A DNA stretch of 51,730 nt from an uncultured SAR86 cluster bacterium (GTDB lineage Bacteria; Pseudomonadota; Gammaproteobacteria; Magnimaribacterales; D2472), in NCBI GenBank assembly GCA_905478015.1, contig CAJQGY010000041.1:1-51730 (forward strand), in the 5' to 3' direction. A model generated the notes under the pieces. The model made no database searches and had not been told where the DNA came from. It saw only the letters and a program-made list of their open reading frames with translations. This document shows, one piece after another, positions 29,876-39,004 of this stretch (position 1 is the stretch's first letter; every line of letters begins with the position of its first letter). The translations under genes were made by a program, and so were the position numbers.

Positions 29876-30969
29876 CGTTGCATTAGTTTTTTATGAGAGG
29901 CCATTGAAATTATAATCCCAAAAGCAATGTAAAATGATAATAAAGATGATCCACCTTTACTTATAAATGGAAGTGGCATTCCAACAACAGGTATCAATCC
30001 AGTTACCATAGCTAAATTAATAAATAAAGTTGAGGCAAATATCAAGCTTAATCCGCCAATTGTTAATCTGCAGAATCTATCTCTAGCATTGAAAGCTAAA
30101 TACATGCATCTTAAAAAAATAAACATATATATGGATAAGAGAATGCAAACTCCAATGAAACCAAATTCTTCTGCTATTACAGCAAAAATAAAGTCTGTTT
30201 CTGTTTCAGGTAAAAAGTCTAAGTGAGATTGAGAGCCAGCCTCAAAACCCTTTCCAGAAATTCCACCAGAACCTATGGCTATCTTAGATTGGGTTATATT
30301 CCATCCACTGCCAAAAGGATCAGCGCTTGGATCTAGTGAAGTTAATATTCTTTGTTGTTGAAATGGTTGAAGAAAATTATTCCATAGAAATGGCAGAGAT
30401 ATAAGAAATACTATGATGGAGGATCCGATAAATTTCCAGCTAAGGCCAGCAAAGAATAGAATATAGACACCTGCCATTGATACAACTAAGCTAGTACCAA
30501 GATCTGGTTGGCGAGCAATTAAAAGAAAACAAACAGCAATAATTAATAAGCTTTTAAAAGTATTTTTTAGATCTATGGGTATAGGTTTTTCAAATAAATA
30601 TGCAGCAAGATATATTGGAAGCGCTATCTTAACTAGCTCTGATGGCTGAAGAGTGAACACACCTAAATCTAGCCAGCGCTTTGCCCCATTAATTTCTTTA
30701 GCAACAAGAATCGTTATTAAAACTAAGATTAAAGAGGTTATCAAAAAGACTCTAGATAATATCTTATAAATATCTGGATCTGGTTGACTTAATATAAACA
30801 TTAAAAATATACCAAATCCTACAAAGATTGACTGCTTCATAACAACATTAATATTGCCTTGTGATGCGCTATATAAAAAGAACAACCCCATTACTGAGAG
30901 CAAAGTGATTGCAATAAATAAGTATTGATCGAAAAAAATTGTAAATCTTTTAAATGAAGCTTGTTTCAT
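29872..30969 (-). CDS. rodA: Rod-shape SEDS peptidoglycan glycosyltransferase RodA
   Basis: Polytopic inner-membrane enzyme that polymerises lipid II for cell elongation together with PBP2. The 365 residues show about ten transmembrane helices and the SEDS signatures ARQPDLGTSLV, NITQSKIAIGSGGISGKGF (within 20 residues) and FLPETETDFIFAVIAEEFGF. It overlaps mrdA by 4 bases upstream and mltB by 4 downstream. Confidence 0.96.
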   Translation of the reverse strand: MKQASFKRFTIFFDQYLFIAITLLSVMGLFFLYSASQGNINVVMKQSIFVGFGIFLMFILSQPDPDIYKILSRVFLITSLILVLITILVAKEINGAKRWLDLGVFTLQPSELVKIALPIYLAAYLFEKPIPIDLKNTFKSLLIIAVCFLLIARQPDLGTSLVVSMAGVYILFFAGLSWKFIGSSIIVFLISLPFLWNNFLQPFQQQRILTSLDPSADPFGSGWNITQSKIAIGSGGISGKGFEAGSQSHLDFLPETETDFIFAVIAEEFGFIGVCILLSIYMFIFLRCMYLAFNARDRFCRLTIGGLSLIFASTLFINLAMVTGLIPVVGMPLPFISKGGSSLLSFYIAFGIIISMASHKKLMQR

Positions 30970-32804
30970 TCTTTAATAAGTGAATTAAGAACTTTAACTG
31001 CAACGGGACCAGCAACAGAACCTCCACTTTCAGCATTTTCAATAACAACACTGATGGCATATTTAGGATTGGGCATTGGTGCAAATGCAATCATAATGGC
31101 ATGATCTCTCTTTAAAATATCTTGTCTAACAAGTTCATAGTCTTCTTTGCTGTCAAGACTTACTAATTCAACAGTTCCTGATTTTGCAGCTATATTATAT
31201 GACTTAAGGTTTTTTAATCTTTTTGCTGTCCCTTTAGGATTTTCAATAACTCCTATCATGCTTTCATGAATTTTATCCCAGTCTTTACTTGTAATATTTG
31301 TCATAGGTAAAACTATAGTTTCTTTTCCAACATTATCATTAATTAAGGATAGTTTTTTTAATGAGCCCTTCTTACTCAATAGTCCGCTGTAAAAAGCTAG
31401 TTGCACTGGTGTTGCACTTAAGTAACCCTGACCAACTCCTAAATTCACTGAATCGCCCTTAAACCATCCAAAATTTAAGTTGTTCATTTTCCATTCAGGG
31501 CTTGGCAATAAACCCTTTCCGGGGTTGAAGCAGTCCACACAAATATTTCTTCCAAAACCAAAGTTTGATAAATGATCAATAAGATCCTTTATTTCAGATT
31601 GATATGCTAAAGAGAAAAAGAAAGTATTGGAGCTTTCTATTAATGCATTCTCAAGATTGATATTTCCGTGCCCTCCCTTTTTCCATCCCCGGTAGATTCT
31701 TTGATCTTCAGGTAATACAAAAAAACCAGGGTCATCAATTGTATAGTCCCAATTGATAATTCCACTCTGTAATCCATAAAGACCAATTGCAGGTTTAATT
31801 GTTGATGCTGGTGAATAACGTCCCTGAGAAGCTCTGTCAAAGAAAGGCTTAGCTTTATCTTCGATAAGTTTTTCAAAATTTACTGAAGATATGCCATTTG
31901 AAATTTGATTAATGGAGAATGAAGGAGAGCTTAAATATGTAATAATTGAACCAGTTTCTATTTCTACAACCACAACTGCTCCTTTTCTTCCATCCATTGC
32001 CTCAAAGGCAACTTTTTGAGCTTCTAAGTCTAAGGATGTAAACATATCTAAACCATCTGTAGGCTCAATAAAATCTATTTGCTTGAGGAGCTTCCCTCTT
32101 GCATCTACTTCAAAGATCTTTTCGCCAAAAGAACCTCTCAAAGAATTATCATAAGTATTCTCAATTCCTGTTTTTCCTATTAAGTATCCATTTGCATATT
32201 TAAATAATGTTTCTCCTGGGAATTTATCTTGCGTGGTTAAAATCTCAGACATTGTTTCATTTTCTGCAGCTCCAACAAAACCCAGCACATGTGAAAATAA
32301 ATATGGGTATTCGCTCTCTCTTCTATATCTTTTATCTATTAAAGCTTCGGGGAAAAGATAGTTCCTTACTTCAAATCTAGCTATTTCTTCTTCTGATAGA
32401 GCTCTTTTTACAGCAAGCTCTCTGTTGTATGTAGATTTGTTATCGAATTGTTCTAATACATAGTCTCGCTCATCCTGATCGATCAAAATAACATTATTTA
32501 ATCTTTCAAGATATTTACTAATATTATCTATTTTTGAGGGTTGAATAATTAAGTCGTAGCTAGGAACATTATTAATTAAAATATTTCCATTTCTATCATA
32601 GACTATGCCTCTTTTTGGCTGAACCAGGATTGACCTTGTTTTGTTTTTTATGGATGCTGATTCATAGCTTGAATAACTATAAACTTGAAGGGTATATGTT
32701 CGATAAATAAAGGCTGAAAATAAAAATCCAAAGAAGAGATAGATAAGGATTAGTCTATTTTTAAAAATTCTTTTTTCGATAAATCGGTCTTCTATATCGA
32801 TCAT
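30966..32804 (-). CDS. mrdA: Penicillin-binding protein 2 (elongation transpeptidase)
   Basis: Class B PBP that cross-links peptidoglycan during rod elongation. The 612 residues have an N-terminal transmembrane helix (about 17-38), the pedestal domain, and a transpeptidase domain with STIK (catalytic Ser334, Lys337), SSN (391-393) and KSGT (541-544). Gene order rlmH-mrdA-rodA matches E. coli and pseudomonads. Confidence 0.97.
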   Translation of the reverse strand: MIDIEDRFIEKRIFKNRLILIYLFFGFLFSAFIYRTYTLQVYSYSSYESASIKNKTRSILVQPKRGIVYDRNGNILINNVPSYDLIIQPSKIDNISKYLERLNNVILIDQDERDYVLEQFDNKSTYNRELAVKRALSEEEIARFEVRNYLFPEALIDKRYRRESEYPYLFSHVLGFVGAAENETMSEILTTQDKFPGETLFKYANGYLIGKTGIENTYDNSLRGSFGEKIFEVDARGKLLKQIDFIEPTDGLDMFTSLDLEAQKVAFEAMDGRKGAVVVVEIETGSIITYLSSPSFSINQISNGISSVNFEKLIEDKAKPFFDRASQGRYSPASTIKPAIGLYGLQSGIINWDYTIDDPGFFVLPEDQRIYRGWKKGGHGNINLENALIESSNTFFFSLAYQSEIKDLIDHLSNFGFGRNICVDCFNPGKGLLPSPEWKMNNLNFGWFKGDSVNLGVGQGYLSATPVQLAFYSGLLSKKGSLKKLSLINDNVGKETIVLPMTNITSKDWDKIHESMIGVIENPKGTAKRLKNLKSYNIAAKSGTVELVSLDSKEDYELVRQDILKRDHAIMIAFAPMPNPKYAISVVIENAESGGSVAGPVAVKVLNSLIKE

Positions 32805-33265
32805 TTGTGATAAGGGGAATTATTTATAATTGAGAAAGATCTATAAATCTGTTCAACTAATAAGATTTTAAATAGTCTGTGCGGGAAGGTCATCTTTGAA
32901 ATTGAAATAGCCACATCTGATGAATTAATAATTTCTTTTGACAGGCCAAATGATCCTCCAATTAAAAAATTAGTTATCTTATTCTTTTCAAAGCACTCTT
33001 TAATGAGGTGACTAAACTGAATGCTATCGAGCTCCTTGCCTTTAATGTCAAAAGCAATGTTGAATGAATCTTCTTTAAGTCTTGAAGATATTAATTTTGA
33101 TTCTAAAGATTTAATTTCAGAGATAGATCTTTTGGGATGCTGCTGCCCTTTAATATTTTCAAATTTAAGAGAGACATGCTTTGGAAGTTGCTTCTTGTAA
33201 GCATCTATTCCATCTGATTCCCATTTAGATAATTTATTTGATACGCTTATTATATTAAAAAGCAT
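32801..33265 (-). CDS. rlmH: 23S rRNA (pseudouridine(1915)-N3)-methyltransferase RlmH
   Basis: SPOUT-fold methyltransferase that modifies pseudouridine 1915 of 23S rRNA, the nucleotide made by RluD (encoded at 3.3-4.3 kb). The 154 residues contain FDIKGKELDS, FLIGGSFGLSKEI and the C-terminal knot MTFPHRLFKILLVEQIYRSF (MTFPHRLFKILLVEQIYR) ending NSPYHK. It follows rsfS with no gap, as in E. coli. Confidence 0.96.
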   Translation of the reverse strand: MLFNIISVSNKLSKWESDGIDAYKKQLPKHVSLKFENIKGQQHPKRSISEIKSLESKLISSRLKEDSFNIAFDIKGKELDSIQFSHLIKECFEKNKITNFLIGGSFGLSKEIINSSDVAISISKMTFPHRLFKILLVEQIYRSFSIINNSPYHK

Positions 33266-33610
33266 TCAAGTGTTATTTGAAAGCAAGGTATTCTCCCCCC
33301 ATAGCCCCTCTAAATCATAAAACTCTCTGGTTTCAGATCTCATAAGATTTATTACAACAGACCCGCAGTCAACAAGTATCCAACCAGAGTCTGCCGTGCC
33401 CTCACTTCCTAATATTTCAAAATTATTTTCTTTAACTTCTTCAATTAGCTTATTAGAGATAGATTTTGCATGTCTGTTTGAATTTGCAGTAGCTATTATA
33501 ATTTTATCAGCAAAAGATGATATGCCCTTAATATCAAGGGACAATACATCAAGTGCCTTGCTATTTTCTAAGGATTTCAGACAAACATTTATGATTTTAT
33601 TTTTTGACAA
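33266..33610 (-). CDS. rsfS: Ribosomal silencing factor RsfS
   Basis: Binds ribosomal protein L14 and blocks subunit joining during starvation. The 114 residues have the family pattern ALDVLSLDIKGISSFADKIIIATANSNRHAK (LDVLSLDIKGISSFADKI), GTADSGWILVDCGSVVINLM and REFYDLEGLWG. The start is TTG at 33610; no in-frame ATG lies near the conserved N-terminus. nadD, its usual upstream partner, is absent. It diverges from a small membrane gene across a 70-base A+T-rich gap. Confidence 0.94.
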   Translation of the reverse strand: MSKNKIINVCLKSLENSKALDVLSLDIKGISSFADKIIIATANSNRHAKSISNKLIEEVKENNFEILGSEGTADSGWILVDCGSVVINLMRSETREFYDLEGLWGENTLLSNNT

Positions 33611-33680
33611 AGCTAGTTATATATAATTTATGTAATCTTAAGATATACTAAATTAAATTAAAATAAAAAGATAAGTAAAT

Positions 33681-34112
33681 TTGGAAATTTATGGTTTAAA
33701 TTTTTTATATGTTTGGCTAGAAAACAATAGTTATATACTTTTCTACCTTGGCATCATCTCAGTGCTTATTTTTATATTTAGCATAGTTGGATTAAGGCTG
33801 TTCATTATAGCCATTCCATCAGATTACTTTATTAATAAAAAAAGAGTTTCTGCATTAAGAGATAGCTCTATTTTATTGTGGGTTTTTTATAAAATCTTTA
33901 AAAATATTATTGGTTACATCTTTATCGCCATTGGGTTGTTGGCTTTAGTTTTGCCTGGTCAAGGAATTCTCATGATCCTCATTGGTTTGATGATGAGCGA
34001 TTATCCGAAGAAATTTGATTTAGAGAAAAAAATTATAAAAATTAACACTGTTAGAAAAGGTGTAAATTGGATAAGAATAAAATCTAATGTCGAAAAAATT
34101 AAACTTAACTAA
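33681..34112 (+). CDS. Small inner-membrane protein, possibly PGPGW-like
   Basis: A 143-residue protein with three predicted membrane helices (about 18-45, 66-80 and 83-103). The central stretch GLLALVLPGQGILMILIGLMM resembles the LPGPGW core of the PGPGW transmembrane family (LALVLPGQGILMILIGL). It has a basic C-terminal tail. The only plausible start is TTG at 33681, preceded by AAAAAG. Function unknown. It ends 5 bases before the convergent Lon-domain gene. Confidence 0.65.
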   Translation: MEIYGLNFLYVWLENNSYILFYLGIISVLIFIFSIVGLRLFIIAIPSDYFINKKRVSALRDSSILLWVFYKIFKNIIGYIFIAIGLLALVLPGQGILMILIGLMMSDYPKKFDLEKKIIKINTVRKGVNWIRIKSNVEKIKLN

Positions 34113-34117
34113 AAAAA

Positions 34118-34717
34118 TTATTGATCATTCATCCTTTCAATGCATTTAGATAAAATAGCAAAGCGTTGAGATGCATCAAATGCCTCTAACAAGCTTTGCT
34201 TTTCTTCGGATGTTAAAGGTATTAGTCCTCCAAGGTGATACGCAATTGAGTCAGCTGAATCAAAATCTACCTCAATGGGCATCTCAATAACTTTTGGATG
34301 TTTCATTATTTGAGTAAGAATATTTATAAACTCTGGATATTCTGCGAGGATGGCCTGATCGTCTACTTCAGGATCAACCATTGCTTCAACATCTCCAATA
34401 TTTAATCCATCTTCTAGCTGACATATATTATTAATAGCTACTTTATATTCAGATTTTACTGTTATTCCAAGCAGTCCATTCGGAAGGTTATTGAAGTCTA
34501 TTATTTTTACATAAGATCCTTTTTTTGAAATCAATATATTATTCTTAATATCTCCCTTATCAAAAAAAGCAATTACGAAACCGCTTTCTGATTTTAAAGA
34601 CTCTTTTATCATGTTGACATATCTAGGTTCAAAAATTTGCAGTGACTGAATACTTCCTGGAAGGGCAACAGATTTTAGGGGAAATATTGGTACGTTAGTT
34701 TTTTTCAAGGTATGCAA
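34118..34717 (-). CDS. Lon protease substrate-binding (LON N-terminal) domain protein
   Basis: A 199-residue stand-alone version of the LonN domain: VPIFPLKSVALPGSIQSLQIFEPRYVNMI (IFPLKSVALPGSIQSLQI, FEPRYVNMI) and the ERMNDQ-type helical C-terminus. There is no ATPase or protease domain. Such proteins are common in proteobacteria with unclear function, possibly substrate adaptors. The start is uncertain: TTG codons at 34717 and 34708 are the only candidates before the conserved region. It overlaps mpl by 23 bases. Confidence 0.82.
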   Translation of the reverse strand: MHTLKKTNVPIFPLKSVALPGSIQSLQIFEPRYVNMIKESLKSESGFVIAFFDKGDIKNNILISKKGSYVKIIDFNNLPNGLLGITVKSEYKVAINNICQLEDGLNIGDVEAMVDPEVDDQAILAEYPEFINILTQIMKHPKVIEMPIEVDFDSADSIAYHLGGLIPLTSEEKQSLLEAFDASQRFAILSKCIERMNDQ

Positions 34718-36005
34718 TTAATGGATTGTAGATTTTAGAACTATCTTTATTTGTCATTATTAAAATAATATCATATTCGTAAATACATGATTTTATGAAC
34801 TTAAGAGACTCATCTAGAGAATTGAATATTTCATCTTTATGATCTTTGCTTGGCATGCTTTCTTTGTGATCAATCCAAATAGTTTTAGTTAAGGCTTTTG
34901 AAGCCTCAAAAATATCATTGCCATGATAACCTCCGGACATAGTGTTGGAACCAAGCTCAACAATAGCTAGTACTTTTTTATTTTTAAAATTCTTATGAAT
35001 AGCATCTGATGTATATTTAATAGCAGTTGGGTGATGCGCAAAATCATCAAATATTTTAATATTATTATATTCGCCTTTTGATTCAAGCCTCCTTTTGACA
35101 CCTTTAAAACCTTTAAGACTCTCAATGGCATCATCTATAGGGACACCATTTTTATATGCGCAAAGAATTGCAGATGAATAATTTTGAAGATTGTGCTCGC
35201 CAATTAAAGGAAGGTCGCCAAGATAATACTTTTGTCCTGATATTATGAGATTTTTGCTTATTGAGTCTAAACTTATATCGGAGTTATTTATTGGGACTTC
35301 ATTAGACCAAACACCACGGCTTAGAACATCGATAATATTCTTATTATCATTATAGAAAATTATATTTCCTGAGCTAGGGATCGTTTTAATTAAGTGATGG
35401 AATTGTTTTTTTATATCTTCAAGATCTCTAAAAATATCTGCATGATCAAATTCAATATTATTGATAACAAGAGTAGATGGCTTGTAGTGAATAAATTTTG
35501 ATCTTTTGTCAAAGAATGCTGAGTCATACTCGTCAGCTTCAACAACAAAAATAGGATCTTTTCCAAGATGTGCAGATTTATCAGTTGAGCTAGAAATGCC
35601 TCCAACTAAATAACCAATGTCTCTCCCTTGTGATAAAAAAATATGGCATAGCATGTATGAGGTTGTTGTCTTACCATGAGTACCTGAAACTGCAATGACA
35701 TTTTTTTTAGATAGCATTTCTCCAAGGATTTCTGGGCCAGATTTAAAAGGAAGTTTATTTTCAAGTATGTGTTCTACAGATTGGTTTCCTCTAGAAAGAG
35801 CATTTCCAATTATGTATAAGTCTGCATTTGGCAATGACTCTATTTCATACCCAGAAATAAGCTCAATTCCAGACTCGTTAAGCTGATCGGACATTGGTGG
35901 GTAAAATTGGAGATCGGAGCCTGAAATTTCATGACCTGAATCTTTTAAAATATGCGCAATGCCTCCCATGAAGGTTCCGCATATGCCTAGAATATGTATT
36001 CTCAT
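34695..36005 (-). CDS. mpl: UDP-N-acetylmuramate:L-alanyl-gamma-D-glutamyl-meso-diaminopimelate ligase
   Basis: Recycles the murein tripeptide by ligating it to UDP-MurNAc, in the cytoplasm. The 436-residue Mur ligase has N-terminal HILGICGTFMGGIAHIL, the ATP loop SGTHGKTTTSYML, and EADEYDSAFFDKRSKF (Mpl-type), then FDDFAHHPTAIKYT. MurC has a different N-terminal motif, and E. coli Mpl starts in the same way, so Mpl is preferred. Consistent with the mltB/dacA/dat cell-wall turnover genes nearby. Confidence 0.94.
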   Translation of the reverse strand: MRIHILGICGTFMGGIAHILKDSGHEISGSDLQFYPPMSDQLNESGIELISGYEIESLPNADLYIIGNALSRGNQSVEHILENKLPFKSGPEILGEMLSKKNVIAVSGTHGKTTTSYMLCHIFLSQGRDIGYLVGGISSSTDKSAHLGKDPIFVVEADEYDSAFFDKRSKFIHYKPSTLVINNIEFDHADIFRDLEDIKKQFHHLIKTIPSSGNIIFYNDNKNIIDVLSRGVWSNEVPINNSDISLDSISKNLIISGQKYYLGDLPLIGEHNLQNYSSAILCAYKNGVPIDDAIESLKGFKGVKRRLESKGEYNNIKIFDDFAHHPTAIKYTSDAIHKNFKNKKVLAIVELGSNTMSGGYHGNDIFEASKALTKTIWIDHKESMPSKDHKDEIFNSLDESLKFIKSCIYEYDIILIMTNKDSSKIYNPLIAYLEKN

Positions 36006-36057
36006 AATGGTTATAATACTTTGGATGTTTTAAATTTTAAATGCAAGGGTCAGTTTT

Positions 36058-37314
36058 ATGAAAAAGAATGCGTTTTATGCTCAATCTGGAGGAGTTACAG
36101 CGGTTATAAATGCAACAGCCGGAGCCCTTCTACTTGAAGCTAAAAATCATAAAAACAAAATTGGTAAAGTATTTGCTGGTAAAAACGGTATTCTGGGAGC
36201 CTTGCGAGAAGAGCTTATTGATACATCAAAGGAGACGCCTGCTGGAATTAAATCTCTCACTTATAGACCTGGAGGTGTATTTGGATCTTGTAGATTTAAG
36301 TTAAAAGACATAGAAACTGATATTGAGCAATACAAGAGATTAATAGAAGTCTTTAAAGCTCATAACATTGGTTATTTTTTTTATAACGGCGGAAATGACT
36401 CAGCAGATACTGCTCTAAAGGTTTCAAAAATAAGCAAAAAAATGGGATATGAGCTTACATGCATAGCTATTCCTAAAACTGTTGATAATGATTTAGTTAT
36501 AACAGATTCATGTCCTGGATTTGGTTCGGCTGCAAAATATATTGCCACCTCAACATTAGAAGGGTCTTTAGATGTTCAGTCAATGTCAGAATCATCTACA
36601 AAAGTTTTTATACTCGAGGTTATGGGTAGGCATGCAGGATGGATGGCAGCTTCAAGTGTTCTTGCAAAAAATGAACATCAGAATGCCCCACATATTATCC
36701 TTCTTCCAGAAATAACGTTTAATCAGAAAAGGTTTTTAGATGAAGTTAGGAATAATGTTAAAAATGAAGGGTATTGTGTTGTTGTCGTATCTGAGGGCGT
36801 TAAAAATTATAAAGGGAGTTTTCTTGCAGAGTCAGATACTAAAGATGCTTTTGGGCATGCACAACTTGGCGGAGTAGCACCATTTATCTCTAACCTAATT
36901 TCTAAAAATCTTAAAATGAAAAATCATTGGGCTGTTGCAGATTATCTTCAAAGAAGTGCAAGACATATAGCATCACAAACCGATCTAGATCATGCTCAAG
37001 CTGTTGGAAAATATGCTGTAAGATATGCAGTTGAGGGCATGAATGGAATGATGCCTGTAATTAAACGGTTGCCAACAAAATCATATAAATGGATTGTTGA
37101 ACCTGCACCACTATCAAAAATTGCTAATTTAGAGAAAAAATTACCGAAAAATTTCATAACAAAAAATGGTTTTGGCATAACAAAAAAAGGGATTGAATAT
37201 TTTCAGCCTTTAATAAAAGGAGAGGCTAAGACTTATTTTAAAAATGGTGTGCCTGATATTAAGAATTTAAAACTTGAACTTGCAAAAAAGAAGCTAAGGC
37301 CTTGGAAAATTTAG
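36058..37314 (+). CDS. pfp: Pyrophosphate-dependent 6-phosphofructokinase
   Basis: Phosphorylates fructose 6-phosphate with pyrophosphate, reversibly. The 418 residues have AQSGGVTAVINATAGALLLE at the N-terminus. The phosphoryl-donor signature reads YNGGNDSADTALK, with Asp where ATP enzymes have Gly, and PKTVDND, where ATP enzymes have Gly in place of Lys. Both are the established PPi-type residues. Later motifs include EVMGRHAGWMAA. It stands alone, convergent with the DUF2244 gene (4-base overlap). Confidence 0.92.
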   Translation: MKKNAFYAQSGGVTAVINATAGALLLEAKNHKNKIGKVFAGKNGILGALREELIDTSKETPAGIKSLTYRPGGVFGSCRFKLKDIETDIEQYKRLIEVFKAHNIGYFFYNGGNDSADTALKVSKISKKMGYELTCIAIPKTVDNDLVITDSCPGFGSAAKYIATSTLEGSLDVQSMSESSTKVFILEVMGRHAGWMAASSVLAKNEHQNAPHIILLPEITFNQKRFLDEVRNNVKNEGYCVVVVSEGVKNYKGSFLAESDTKDAFGHAQLGGVAPFISNLISKNLKMKNHWAVADYLQRSARHIASQTDLDHAQAVGKYAVRYAVEGMNGMMPVIKRLPTKSYKWIVEPAPLSKIANLEKKLPKNFITKNGFGITKKGIEYFQPLIKGEAKTYFKNGVPDIKNLKLELAKKKLRPWKI

Positions 37315-37787
37315 TTATTTAGTTTGTCAATAATTTCACTAATTTCTTCTTGCAAAATCTTTTTATCATCTTGATTTAAAAATTCTGCAACCTCTACGTC
37401 TATTCCTTTTGACCTAAAGCATAATTTTGTTATTTCATCAGAGTTCTTGTCCACAAGAAATGAGGTAAAAGTTCTAAATTCCTGCCAGCTGTATTCAATT
37501 TTTTTTCTACCTTTTTGAATTAGAACTAGATCTTGAGATATAAAAATCTTTTGCCTTTGGCGACTCCAATTAAAGTTTAAATAGAATGCTATTAATAAAA
37601 TTATGATTTCGAGGCCAGCAAATGGGAGTATCAAAACTGCTCCAAGAAAAAAAAAGACTGTTGCAATTCCAATACAGACCAAAGAAATACTTAATAAGAA
37701 TACAAGCCTAGCCAATCCATTTAAAGATGAGTTGGGGCTTATATCTATTAAATAGCTGTCTTCATTAATTGTTTTAACTATAACCAC
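37311..37787 (-). CDS. DUF2244 integral membrane protein
   Basis: A protein of about 158 residues if started at GTG 37787, which avoids overlap with the divergent aminotransferase gene; an ATG at 37841 would add 18 unconserved residues and overlap it by 40 bases. It has two membrane helices (about residues 27-45 and 50-70 of the short form), then NFNWSRQRQKIFISQDLVLIQKG and a C-terminal beta-rich part with KLCFRSKGIDVEVAEFL (DUF2244). DUF2244 genes often sit by cytochrome oxidase genes; not here. Function unknown. Confidence 0.75.
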   Translation of the reverse strand: MVIVKTINEDSYLIDISPNSSLNGLARLVFLLSISLVCIGIATVFFFLGAVLILPFAGLEIIILLIAFYLNFNWSRQRQKIFISQDLVLIQKGRKKIEYSWQEFRTFTSFLVDKNSDEITKLCFRSKGIDVEVAEFLNQDDKKILQEEISEIIDKLNN

Positions 37788-37801
37788 GGTACAATAAATA
37801 T

Positions 37802-39004
37802 ATGAGAATAATAAATCAGTATGATCATTATATAGTGCCATTTTATATGCCTGCTGATTTTGTTGTTAAAAAAGCTAAGGGGTCGCTTGTTTGGGACACA
37901 AATGGGAATAAATTTATTGATCTTACCGCAGGCATAGCAGTTACCAGTCTTGGCCATAGCAATGCAGAACTAAATAATATAGTTTCAAAACAATCAAAAA
38001 GTCTATGGCATCTATCAAATCTATACATCAATGAGCCATCTGTAACATTGGCTAAAAAATTATGTAATTTTACTTTTGGAGAAAAGGTATTTTTTTCAAA
38101 TTCTGGAGCTGAAGCTATCGAAGCAGCCATTAAAACTGCTCGAAAGTACTCTACAAAAAAATTCAATTCTAATAAAAATGAGATTGTATCTTTTACAACT
38201 TCATTTCATGGAAGAACTATTATGGGCATAACTCTAGCTCATTCAAAGGCTCTTAATGATGGTTTTGGACCACTGCCAAAAGGGATAAAAAGTCATGAAT
38301 ATAATTCAATTGAAAATTTAGAAAAAGTTATCTCAGATGATACTTCTGCAATTATTCTTGAGGTCGTGCAATGGCAGTCTGGTATTACACCTGCAAATGT
38401 TAAATTTATAGCTGAAATAACTAGGTTAGCAAAAAAGCATAGGGCTTTAATAATTATTGATGAGGTTCAATCAGGAGTAGGTAGAACCGGAAGCTTATTT
38501 GCTTATGAACAGTTTAAAATAAAACCAGATATAGTCTGCTTTGCAAAAGGTATTGCAAATGGCTTGCCTTTGGGTGGTATTTTAACTACAAACGAAGTTT
38601 CATCTGCAATGACTCCAGGATTGCATGGAAGTACATTTGGAGGAAACCCTATTGCTTGTGCTGTTGGAGAAAAGGTTGTAGATATAATTTCAAAAAAATC
38701 TTTTCTTAATGCAGTAAAAAAGAAAGAAAAGTTGTTTTTAGAATTACTTAAAGAAATAAATAATGATTTAAATATATTTAGTGAAGTTAAATCTATGGGC
38801 CTATGGTTAAGTGTAACTTTTGCAAAGGATTCCAATATAAAAGTTGATGAGCTTATTATTGCATGCCATAAAAATGGGTTAATGATTTTAAAAGCAAATA
38901 TGGATACGGTGAGATTCTCACCAAGCCTTATAATCGAAGATATGCTTATAGAAAAATCGATGCAAGTATTTAAAAAAACTCTTACTCAGATTCTAGCTCT
39001 TTAG
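37802..39004 (+). CDS. argD: Acetylornithine/succinyldiaminopimelate aminotransferase
   Basis: PLP-dependent class III aminotransferase of 400 residues, acting in arginine (and often lysine) synthesis. Motifs: [46 protein letters not shown] (in two parts), the PLP-lysine region [15 protein letters not shown], and [14 protein letters not shown]. The N-terminal pattern [22 protein letters not shown] matches ArgD ([17 protein letters not shown]). Sequence alone does not separate ArgD from the catabolic AstC. Its end overlaps the convergent parC gene by 23 bases. Confidence 0.9.
   Translation: MRIINQYDHYIVPFYMPADFVVKKAKGSLVWDTNGNKFIDLTAGIAVTSLGHSNAELNNIVSKQSKSLWHLSNLYINEPSVTLAKKLCNFTFGEKVFFSNSGAEAIEAAIKTARKYSTKKFNSNKNEIVSFTTSFHGRTIMGITLAHSKALNDGFGPLPKGIKSHEYNSIENLEKVISDDTSAIILEVVQWQSGITPANVKFIAEITRLAKKHRALIIIDEVQSGVGRTGSLFAYEQFKIKPDIVCFAKGIANGLPLGGILTTNEVSSAMTPGLHGSTFGGNPIACAVGEKVVDIISKKSFLNAVKKKEKLFLELLKEINNDLNIFSEVKSMGLWLSVTFAKDSNIKVDELIIACHKNGLMILKANMDTVRFSPSLIIEDMLIEKSMQVFKKTLTQILAL

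Noticed and set aside
34611-34620. ATGTTGACAT, matching one half-site of the RND/TetR operator
   Set aside because: Only a half-site, with no matching second half, and it lies inside the Lon-domain coding sequence far from any promoter.
37788-37841. Longer DUF2244 start at ATG 37841
   Set aside because: It would overlap the divergent aminotransferase gene and its promoter; residues before Val19 look unconserved. GTG 37787 preferred, though not proven.
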